From: Streptomyces poonensis
GTDB taxonomy: Bacteria; Actinomycetota; Actinomycetes; Streptomycetales; Streptomycetaceae
Reading direction: 5' to 3'
Assembly (NCBI RefSeq): GCF_014650915.1
Contig: NZ_BMVW01000010.1
Location: 62,001-126,000 of the forward strand
DNA length: 64,000 nt
Shown: positions 8,513 to 14,811 of the stretch, piece after piece
How the letters are laid out: every line of letters begins with the position of its first letter
Numbering within the stretch: the stretch's first letter is position 1
The notes under the pieces: generated by a model
What the model was told of the DNA's origin: nothing
Seen by the model: the letters and a program-made list of their open reading frames with translations, nothing else
The model's database searches: none
Program-made: the position numbers and the translations under genes

Positions 8513-8705
8513 TGCAGCCGTCCCCGCCTGTGCCAGCGGCTGCGTAGGAGATGAACGCCTTCCATGCGGAGGATGCGACGGTGAGCCTGCGGCCGCCCGC
8601 CTTCTTCGAGTCGCGTATGTGGACGGTGGTGGGTGTGGTGGCTATCTCGACGCAGTTCGAGCCATCGCCGCTGTACGTGGACTTCCGCCAGTGGAAGGGC
8701 TGCAC
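8508..8705 (-). CDS. DUF397 domain protein
   Basis: 65 residues, MQPFHWRKSTYSGDGSNCVEIA...VHIRDSKKAGGRRLTVASSAWKAFISYA, a typical full-length DUF397 protein (WxKSSxSGxxxxCVEVA ... DSK ... FxxFL). Such small proteins are encoded next to Scr1-type helix-turn-helix/DUF5753 regulators throughout Streptomyces and are believed to antagonise or modulate the regulator (BldB and WhiJ systems are relatives). Here the partner regulator immediately upstream (8718-9050) is broken, so this may be an orphan. Its 3' end overlaps a 20-bp palindrome. Confidence 0.85.
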   Translation of the reverse strand: MQPFHWRKSTYSGDGSNCVEIATTPTTVHIRDSKKAGGRRLTVASSAWKAFISYAAAGTGGDGCT

Positions 8706-8717
8706 GGCCGGTTCCTC

Positions 8718-9050
8718 TCAGAGCTCTTGGGTGCAGTGCCTCAAGAAGTCGCGTGACTCGGCGCTGCTCAGGGCGCAGGACTGCATGCGGTCCACTACGG
8801 CGCGGTACTTGCTCAGCTGAGCTTCCGCGTCGAGGAACTCGCAGGCCCCATGCTGGGAGTCCAACTGGACTGTGTCGAGCTGCGCGATCGGCCCTTCCAC
8901 GTAGTCGAAGGACTGCCCTGTGGTCGGGGAGTTGCTCGTTCCGAAGGGGGATCACGCGTACGGTGACATGAGGCAGTTCGCTTATGTCGATCAGGTGCTC
9001 GAACTGGCCGCGTGTGACGGCATGACCGCCGAAGCCCATGCGAAGCGCCG
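8718..9050 (-). pseudogene. remnant of a helix-turn-helix/DUF5753 regulator
   Basis: Two frames together encode the C-terminal half of a DUF5753 domain. One frame (about 9050 to 8935) gives LRMGFGGHAVTRGQFEHLI and ISELPHVTVRVIP; a one-base shift near 8935 leads to GQSFDYVEGPIAQLDTVQLD, then DAEAQLSKYRAVVDRM and the stop at 8718. Intact relatives are about 280 residues with an N-terminal Xre helix-turn-helix; that part is absent, and the sequence before 9050 is unrelated. So both a 5' deletion and a frameshift are present. The DUF397 gene that normally follows is intact 12 bases downstream. Confidence 0.75.
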
Positions 9051-9120
9051 CCGTGGAGCGATGACATGACGCCTCGCCCTTCCGTCCTCACCGCCCCGCC
9101 CCCGCCCCGGTGAGAGCAAA

Positions 9121-9157
9121 GTTCCCTTTCGGTCACTCATGGCCACAGGGCGGAAAC
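9121..9157 (+). promoter_or_regulatory. candidate GlnR boxes upstream of narK
   Basis: GCCAC-n6-GAAAC at 9142-9157 departs by one base from the GlnR box (gTnAC-n6-GaAAC). A weaker second copy, GTTCC-n6-GTCAC, lies at 9121-9136, exactly 21 bases upstream, which fits the ~22-base spacing of paired GlnR boxes. Nitrate transport genes of Streptomyces are known GlnR targets. Called by eye, so moderate to low confidence. Confidence 0.35.
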
Positions 9158-9248
9158 GCGCCTTCCCTACCTTCGGATTCCGGCAGCCCATCGCCGATCC
9201 CCCCGCGTACGACAGGCGAGCACCGGAGAACCGAACCGTGGAGGCGTC

Positions 9249-10634
9249 ATGACAGCCCCGAGCAAAGCCCCCGCAACGAGCAGCAGGGGAGGCCGCTGGA
9301 TCGAGCGCTGGGATCCGGAGGACGAGACGTTCTGGAAGGAGGGCGGTGAGAGGATCGCCAACCGCAACCTCTTCTTCTCCGTCCTGTCCGAGCACATCGG
9401 GTTCTCCGTCTGGACCATGTGGTCCGTGCTGGTGCTCTTCATGGGGCCGGAGTACGGGCTGACCCCGGCCGACAAGTTCCTGCTGACGTCGATGGTGACG
9501 CTCGTCGGCGCGGTGGTCCGGGTGCCCTACACCTTCGCCGTCGCCATCTTCGGCGGGCGGAACTGGACGATCATCTCCGCCAGTCTGCTGCTCGTCCCGA
9601 CCGTCGCCGCCTTCGTGGTGATGGAGCCGGGCACCTCTTTCTCCACCTTCCTCCTGGTCGGTCTGCTGGCCGGTATCGGCGGCGGCAACTTCGCCTCCTC
9701 CATGACCAACATCAACGCCTTCTTCCCGCTGCGGAGGAAGGGCTGGGCTCTGGGGCTCAACGCCGGCGGCGGCAACATCGGCGTGCCCGTCATCCAGCTG
9801 ATCGCCCTCGCCATCATCGGGGCCGGCGGCGGTCCGCGCCTGCTGCTCGGCATCTACATCCCGCTGATCCTCGTGGCCGCCGCCCTCTCCGCCGTCTACA
9901 TGGACAATCTCTCGTCCGTGAAGAACGACACCGGCGCCGCCAAGGACGCCGCGAGGGACGCGCACACCTGGATCATGTCCTTCCTCTACGTCGGCACCTT
10001 CGGGTCGTTCATCGGGTACAGCTTCGCCTTCGGGATGGTGCTCCAGAACGAGTTCGGGCGGACCCCGCTCCAGGCCGCCTACCTCACCTTCCTCGGCCCG
10101 CTGCTCGGCTCCCTCATCCGGCCCGTGGGCGGCTGGCTCGCCGACCGCTACGGCGGCGCGAGGATCAGCCTCTACAACTACGTCGGCATGGGTGCCGCGA
10201 CCGCCGTCCTGATCGTGGCCGGCGTGCAGGAGCTGCTGCCGCTGTTCGTCACCGCCTTCGTGGTGCTGTTCATGCTGTCCGGGCTCGGCAACGGCTCGAC
10301 GTTCAAGATGATCCCCGGCATCTTCCAGGCCAAGGCCCTCGCCAAGGGGCTCCAGGGTGAGGAGGCCGCGGCGTACGGCCGCCGGCTCTCCGGTGCCTCC
10401 ATGGGGCTCATCGGCGCGGTGGGCGCGCTCGGCGGCGTCGGCATCAACCTCGCCTTCCGCCAGTCCTTCCTCTCCGCGGGCTCCGGCACCGGCGCCTTCG
10501 TCTCCTTCCTGGTCTTCTACGCGGCCTGCTTCGCGGTGACCTGGGCCGTATACCTTCGCCGTCCGGCGGGTGCGCAGGCGCAGGCCACGGCCGCCACGGA
10601 GGCGAAGCCGCAGATGAGCTACGCGGAGGTGTAG
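9249..10634 (+). CDS. narK: nitrate/nitrite transporter (NarK-type MFS)
   Basis: 461 residues with about twelve membrane segments after a soluble N-terminus (WIERWDPEDETFW, typical of actinobacterial NarK). Both nitrate-signature regions are present: GGGNFASSMTNINAFFP with following GLNAGGGNIG (about 143-178) and GNGSTFKMIPGIF (about 347). NarK proteins import nitrate or exchange nitrate and nitrite. ATG follows GGAGGCGTC. The next gene is the nitrate-assimilation regulator NnaR, supporting a role in nitrogen assimilation; candidate GlnR boxes lie about 90-130 bases upstream. Confidence 0.9.
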   Translation: MTAPSKAPATSSRGGRWIERWDPEDETFWKEGGERIANRNLFFSVLSEHIGFSVWTMWSVLVLFMGPEYGLTPADKFLLTSMVTLVGAVVRVPYTFAVAIFGGRNWTIISASLLLVPTVAAFVVMEPGTSFSTFLLVGLLAGIGGGNFASSMTNINAFFPLRRKGWALGLNAGGGNIGVPVIQLIALAIIGAGGGPRLLLGIYIPLILVAAALSAVYMDNLSSVKNDTGAAKDAARDAHTWIMSFLYVGTFGSFIGYSFAFGMVLQNEFGRTPLQAAYLTFLGPLLGSLIRPVGGWLADRYGGARISLYNYVGMGAATAVLIVAGVQELLPLFVTAFVVLFMLSGLGNGSTFKMIPGIFQAKALAKGLQGEEAAAYGRRLSGASMGLIGAVGALGGVGINLAFRQSFLSAGSGTGAFVSFLVFYAACFAVTWAVYLRRPAGAQAQATAATEAKPQMSYAEV

Positions 10635-10640
10635 CAGAGA

Positions 10641-10658
10641 TCTCGGTCCTGACCGAGA
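10641..10658. promoter_or_regulatory. inverted repeat between narK and nnaR
   Basis: TCTCGGTC-CT-GACCGAGA, 8-bp perfect arms with a 2-base centre, six bases after the narK stop. There is no T-run and the loop is too small for a good terminator, so an operator (perhaps for NnaR itself) is as likely. Confidence 0.45.
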
Positions 10659-10780
10659 GACACTGGAACGGGCCGGCGGCGGAAGATCGCGGTCGGCTCT
10701 TTCACAGGAGGCGGCATCGGTAACACCGCCGACATGAAGGCGAACCGAGTCTGTCACGCGCCGTTGACAGGCTCGTTCGG

Positions 10781-10855
10781 CACGCAGGCGAAGCACGAAG
10801 GCGAAGCACGCAGGCGGAAGAACGCAGGCGAACGAACGGCACGCAGGCGCACGAA
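10781..10855 (+). repeat. short degenerate direct-repeat array in the nnaR 5' region
   Basis: The core ACGCAGGCG occurs at about 10782, 10808, 10822 and 10841, with a variant ACGAAGGCG at about 10795; units are spaced 13-19 bases and often followed by AA(G/C). A TTGACA hexamer sits just upstream (10764-10769). The array ends about 20 bases before the nnaR start. Confidence 0.6.
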
Positions 10856-10874
10856 GTCGACCGCGGGACGAGGC

Positions 10875-12035
10875 ATGCACGACGAACAGCAGCGACCAGA
10901 CCACGGGCCCCTGGCCGGGTTCACCGTGGGTGTCACGGCCGCCCGGCGGGCCGACGAGCTCGGAGCACTGCTCCAGCGGCGCGGCGCATCCGTCCTTCAC
11001 GCCCCCGCCCTGCGCATCGTGCCCCTCGCCGACGACAGCGAGCTGCTCGCCGCGACCAAGGACCTCCTCGACCGGGCGCCGGACATCGTCGTGGCGACCA
11101 CGGCCATCGGCTTCCGCGGCTGGATGGCGGCCGCCGACGGCTGGGGGCTCGGCGAGGCCCTGCTCGGCCGGCTCCGTGAGGTCGAACTGCTCGCCCGGGG
11201 GCCCAAGGTCAAGGGCGCCATCCGGGCCGCCGGGCTGACGGAGGAGTGGTCGCCCTCGTCGGAGTCCATGGCGGAGGTGCTCGACCGGCTGCTGGAGCAG
11301 GGTGTCGACGGCCGCCGCATCGCCGTCCAGCTGCACGGCGAGCCGCTGCCCGGCTTCGTCGAGTCGCTCCGGGCCGGGGGAGCGGAGGTGGTGGGTGTGC
11401 CCGTCTACCGCTGGATGCCGCCGGAGGACCTCGGCCCCGTCGACCGGCTGCTGGACGCGACGGTCGCCCGCTCCCTGGACGCCGTCACCTTCACGAGCGC
11501 GCCCGCCGCCGCCTCCCTGATGTCCCGCGCCGAGGACAGGGGGCTGCTGCCGGAGCTGCTCGCCGCCCTCCACCACGACGTGCTGCCCGCGTGCGTGGGC
11601 CCGGTCACCGCGCTGCCGCTCCAGGCCCGGGGCGTCGACACGGTGCAGCCCGAGCGGTTCCGGCTCGGGCCGCTGGTGCAGCTGCTCTGCCAGGAGCTGC
11701 CGGGACGCGCCCGTACGCTGCCTGTCGCCGGCCGCCGGATGGAGATCCGCGGCCACGCGGTGCTGGTGGACGGGGCGCTGCGGCCCGTGCCGCCCGCCGG
11801 GATGTCGCTGCTGCGGGCGCTGTGCCGGCAGCCGGGCTGGGTGGTGTCACGGGCGGAGCTGCTGCGGGCGCTGCCGGGGGCGGGCCGGGACGAGCACGCC
11901 GTGGAGACGGCGATGGCCCGGCTGCGGACCGCGCTCGGCACGCCGAAGCTGATCCAGACGGTGGTCAAGCGGGGGTACCGGCTGGCGCTGGACCCGGCTT
12001 CGGACGCGAAGTACGCGGACGAGGTGGACGGGTAG
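10875..12035 (+). CDS. nnaR: HemD-like transcriptional regulator of nitrate assimilation
   Basis: 386 residues from an ATG with GGACGAGG upstream; a longer in-frame start at 10734 would translate the repeat array and lacks a ribosome site. Residues about 12-260 resemble uroporphyrinogen-III synthase (GFTVGVTAARRADELGALLQRRGA, GEPLPGFVESLRAGGAEVVGVPVYRWMPP). The C-terminal ~95 residues form an OmpR/PhoB-type winged helix (PPAGMSLLRALCRQPGWVVSRAELL ... HAVETAMARLRTALG ... TVVKRGYRLAL). This is the architecture of Streptomyces NnaR, which works with GlnR to switch on nitrate/nitrite genes; the HemD part is thought to be a sensor rather than a haem enzyme. Location next to narK supports the call. 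Confidence 0.85.
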   Translation: MHDEQQRPDHGPLAGFTVGVTAARRADELGALLQRRGASVLHAPALRIVPLADDSELLAATKDLLDRAPDIVVATTAIGFRGWMAAADGWGLGEALLGRLREVELLARGPKVKGAIRAAGLTEEWSPSSESMAEVLDRLLEQGVDGRRIAVQLHGEPLPGFVESLRAGGAEVVGVPVYRWMPPEDLGPVDRLLDATVARSLDAVTFTSAPAAASLMSRAEDRGLLPELLAALHHDVLPACVGPVTALPLQARGVDTVQPERFRLGPLVQLLCQELPGRARTLPVAGRRMEIRGHAVLVDGALRPVPPAGMSLLRALCRQPGWVVSRAELLRALPGAGRDEHAVETAMARLRTALGTPKLIQTVVKRGYRLALDPASDAKYADEVDG

Positions 12036-12230
12036 GGCCGCTTCGGGACTCCCCCGGAACCGTGGCTCAAGTGAGTGTGCGGCCTTCCGGTCGGGTGTGC
12101 GTGCGGGCACTGTAGGGGATACGAACCCTCGCAGAACCCTCGGACAGCTCCCACCGGTACCTCACCGACGCACCCCACCGACCCCCGGCCGAGTCTCGCG
12201 CGGGGGCGACCCCAAGGCGGTGACAGGCAC

Positions 12231-12896
12231 ATGGCACCCGGCACGGCCACGACGACGGCCTCGACCACGGCCACAGCCCCGGCCCCGGCCACAGCCCCGG
12301 CCCCGGCTCCCACCCCGGCCACAGCCCCGTACGGCCCGCGCATCGACTGCGGGCGACTCTGTCTGGACCTCCTCGCGACCACGCACCCCGAGGAACAGCT
12401 CCACTCGCCGGACCGGCTGCGGGCGTGGATGACCGGGGCGGGGATCGTGCCGCCGGGGACGTCCCTGACGGCCGCCGACGCCTCCTGGCTGGCGAGCTTC
12501 CGCGAACTGCGGGGTTGCGTCGGCCTGTTGGTGCGGGGAGAGGCGAGCCGGGACTCACGGCCGTACGAGATCGCGCTCGGCCGGATCAACGAGCTGGCGC
12601 GCGCGGCGACTCCCGCGCCCTGCGCCGTACGGACGGACGAGGGCTCCCTGGTGCGGGCGCTGGACGGGGCGCCGGACTGTGCCGCGCTGCTGGCCGTGGT
12701 CGCGCGGGACGCCGTGGAGCTGCTGACCGACCCCGTGGCCTGTGCGGGACTGCGGCAGTGCGCGGGCGACAACTGCCCCATCGTGTACGTCGACACGTCC
12801 CGGGGGCGGCGGCGCCGCTGGTGCTCCAGCGAGACCTGCGGCAACCGGGAGCGGGTGGCCCGCCACCGGAGGCGGGCGGCGCTGGCGCGGGCGTAG
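12231..12896 (+). CDS. ABATE/CGNR zinc-finger regulator
   Basis: 221 residues. An Ala/Pro/Thr-rich start (1-35) precedes an ABATE-like domain (CGRLCLDLLATTHPEE ... LRAWMTGAGIVPP) and ends in a CGNR zinc finger: LRQCAGDNCPIVYVDTSRGRRRRWCSSETCGNRERVARHR, with four cysteines placed CxxxxC...CxxxxC. CGNR proteins are predicted stress-responsive DNA-binding regulators; the target is unknown. The ATG at 12231 lacks a close Shine-Dalgarno sequence (AAGGCGG lies 11 bases away), so the start could differ. It stands alone between nnaR and sigU. Confidence 0.75.
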   Translation: MAPGTATTTASTTATAPAPATAPAPAPTPATAPYGPRIDCGRLCLDLLATTHPEEQLHSPDRLRAWMTGAGIVPPGTSLTAADASWLASFRELRGCVGLLVRGEASRDSRPYEIALGRINELARAATPAPCAVRTDEGSLVRALDGAPDCAALLAVVARDAVELLTDPVACAGLRQCAGDNCPIVYVDTSRGRRRRWCSSETCGNRERVARHRRRAALARA

Positions 12897-13286
12897 GGCC
12901 TCCAGCACCCAATTTGCCCGCGAATTGACCGACCGTGCCCCTTTGTGGGCGTGAAGCGATTGGCTGTGCCTCGGGTTGGGGATATTGGGGAAAGCCGCCG
13001 AAGGTCATTCGTTCCGGGCGGTGCGTGCTTCTGTGACGTAAAGGGAAAACCGTGCCGAGTTTCCCGGGCGGGGAGCCGTCCCCTCTCTAACGTCCAGGTC
13101 AAGCAGGGGTTTTCCGGTAGTAATGGGTGTTCTTGTCCCCCTTCTCGTGCCCCTGGGATTCCCTGAGGTCTCGGCCCGGTCACAAATTTGTGCGCTCCCT
13201 TTGAACACGCGGCTCGTCGCTCACGTACCTCGTCATGAGCGACCGACTGGGGGACCCCGGTCGAATCGGGGACACCGGAGGTAGCC
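12897..13286 (+). promoter_or_regulatory. gene-free region upstream of sigU
   Basis: 390 bases with lower GC than its neighbours and no gene. It contains an inverted repeat GGGAAA (13043-13048) / TTTCCC (13060-13065) and several GGGAAA/TAACG words typical of regulated Streptomyces promoters. It must hold the sigU promoter(s); since ECF sigma operons are usually autoregulated, a SigU promoter is expected here, but I cannot place its -35/-10. Confidence 0.4.
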
Positions 13287-13862
13287 GTGCGCAAGGATTC
13301 CGCTGTGGCCGATGAACGCCCGCACAGGGCCCGACATCGAGCGTCACAGCCCTCGGGACCCGATGAGGAGCTGATGCGTGCGCTCTACCGTGAACATGCG
13401 GGGCCCTTGCTCGCCTATGTGCTGCGCCTGGTCGCGGGAGACCGGCAGCGGGCCGAGGACGTGGTGCAGGAAACGCTCATCCGTGCCTGGAAGAACGCCG
13501 GTCAGCTCAACAGAGCGACCGGATCGGTACGCCCCTGGCTGGTGACGGTCGCACGGCGCATCGTCATCGACGGCCACCGCAGCCGGCAGGCCCGGCCGCA
13601 GGAGGTCGACCCGTCGCCGCTGGAGGTCATCCCCGCGGAGGACGAGATCGACAAGGCGTTGTGGCTGATGACACTCTCGGACGCACTGGACGACCTGACC
13701 CCTGCCCACCGGGAGGTCCTGGTGGAGACGTACTTCAAAGGGCGTACCGTCAATGAGGCGGCCGAGACGCTCGGCATCCCCAGCGGCACGGTCCGCTCAC
13801 GGGTGTTCTACGCCCTGCGGTCGATGAAGCTGGCTCTCGAGGAGCGCGGGGTGACGGCATGA
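13287..13862 (+). CDS. sigU: ECF RNA polymerase sigma factor (SigU-like)
   Basis: 191 residues; GTG start five bases after GGAGG. Region 2 spans about 30-95 (LMRALYREHAGPLLAYVLRLVAGDRQRAEDVVQETLIRAWKN) and region 4 about 130-185 (LDDLTPAHREVLVETYFKGRTVNEAAETLGIPSGTVRSRVFYALRSM). ECF sigma factors redirect RNA polymerase, usually in response to envelope signals. The stop overlaps the start of the downstream anti-sigma gene (ATGA), the standard coupled arrangement. The symbol is based on position relative to nnaR, HelD and malic enzyme as in S. coelicolor SCO2954, recalled not checked. In that species unchecked SigU alters development and protein secretion. Confidence 0.8.
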   Translation: MRKDSAVADERPHRARHRASQPSGPDEELMRALYREHAGPLLAYVLRLVAGDRQRAEDVVQETLIRAWKNAGQLNRATGSVRPWLVTVARRIVIDGHRSRQARPQEVDPSPLEVIPAEDEIDKALWLMTLSDALDDLTPAHREVLVETYFKGRTVNEAAETLGIPSGTVRSRVFYALRSMKLALEERGVTA

Positions 13863-14695
13863 ACATGTACGGGGGACGGGGAACCGGCGGCGGTTCCGGT
13901 CCGCTGCGGGGCGTGCAGCCGGGCGACGGGCCCGGTGACATCCACGAGACCGTGGGCGCCTACGCCCTCGGCATCCTGGACGACGCCGAGGCGACGCGGT
14001 TCGAGGCCCATCTGGCCGGCTGCGAGTGGTGCGCCCAGCAGCTCGACGAACTCGCCGGGATGGAGCCGATGCTGGCCGCGCTCGCGGACCTGCCCGGCGC
14101 GCAGGGCAGCCCCGCCGTCGGGGAGTCGCTGGCCGCGAGGCCGGAACCGCGGATGGCGGAGCGGCTCGTCGACGAGGTCGCCGAGCGCCGTGCGCAGAAA
14201 CGTCGGCGCAACTACTACATGGTCGCCGCCGCGGCCGCGCTGATCGTCGGCGGGCCGGTGACCGCGATCGCGGTGACGGGAGGCGACGCGGGCTCGAAGG
14301 ACATCCGGGCGGGCGAGACCAAGAGCGCCGTCACCCCCGCCGAGGACGCCTTCATGAACATGGACGACAAGGTGCGGGCCACCGACGCCGCCACCGGGGT
14401 CGGCGCCACCGTCGCCATGGAGCCCAAGGACTGGGGCACCAGTGCCGTGCTGGAGCTGAAGAACGTCAAGGGCCCCGAGAAGTGCTCCCTCATCGCCGTC
14501 GGGAAGAACGGCGACCGGGAGACGGCGACCACGTGGTCGGTGCCGGCCTGGGGCTACGGCATCCCGGGCGCCGCCACCGAGCAGGCCAAGGAGCCGCTCT
14601 ACGTGCACGGCGGCGTGGCCATGGAACCGAACGAGATCGACCACTTCGAGGTCATGACCTTCGACGGGGAGAAGCTCGTGGAGATCGGCGCCTAG
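13859..14695 (+). CDS. rsuA: membrane anti-sigma factor of SigU (ZAS type)
   Basis: 278 residues. The N-terminal domain has the zinc-anti-sigma motif His51-x3-Cys55-x2-Cys58 (HLAGCEWC) preceded by DIHETVGAYALGILDD. One membrane segment (about 121-143, MVAAAAALIVGGPVTAIAVTG) separates it from an extracellular domain of ~130 residues that probably senses the signal. The cytoplasmic part would bind and hold SigU at the membrane. It overlaps sigU by four bases and is followed by a strong hairpin, so the operon is these two genes. Confidence 0.85.
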   Translation: MNMYGGRGTGGGSGPLRGVQPGDGPGDIHETVGAYALGILDDAEATRFEAHLAGCEWCAQQLDELAGMEPMLAALADLPGAQGSPAVGESLAARPEPRMAERLVDEVAERRAQKRRRNYYMVAAAAALIVGGPVTAIAVTGGDAGSKDIRAGETKSAVTPAEDAFMNMDDKVRATDAATGVGATVAMEPKDWGTSAVLELKNVKGPEKCSLIAVGKNGDRETATTWSVPAWGYGIPGAATEQAKEPLYVHGGVAMEPNEIDHFEVMTFDGEKLVEIGA

Positions 14696-14732
14696 CGGCG
14701 GCGCGGGCACGGCGCGGCGGATCGGTGGACAC

Positions 14733-14763
14733 ACCCCCGGGCGACACATAGCCTCCCGGGGGT
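14733..14763 (+). terminator. hairpin after sigU-rsuA
   Basis: Perfect 9-bp arms ACCCCCGGG (14733-14741) and CCCGGGGGT (14755-14763) with a 13-base loop, 37 bases after the rsuA stop and 49 bases before the next start. Likely ends the sigma operon. Confidence 0.6.
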
Positions 14764-14811
14764 CCCTTCGCGTACGGTTGACGGCTGCCCAGCACGTCAG
14801 AAGGGGGCCCG

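Noticed and set aside
10734..10874. Longer nnaR start
   Set aside because: Would translate the repeat array into a Lys/Arg/Ala-rich tail absent from the family; no ribosome site at 10734, while GGACGAGG precedes the ATG at 10875.
8991..11756. Very long open frame on the minus strand (921 codons)
   Set aside because: It lies antisense to narK and nnaR, which have clear families, and its translation is Arg/Gly/His-rich without any domain: a high-GC shadow frame.
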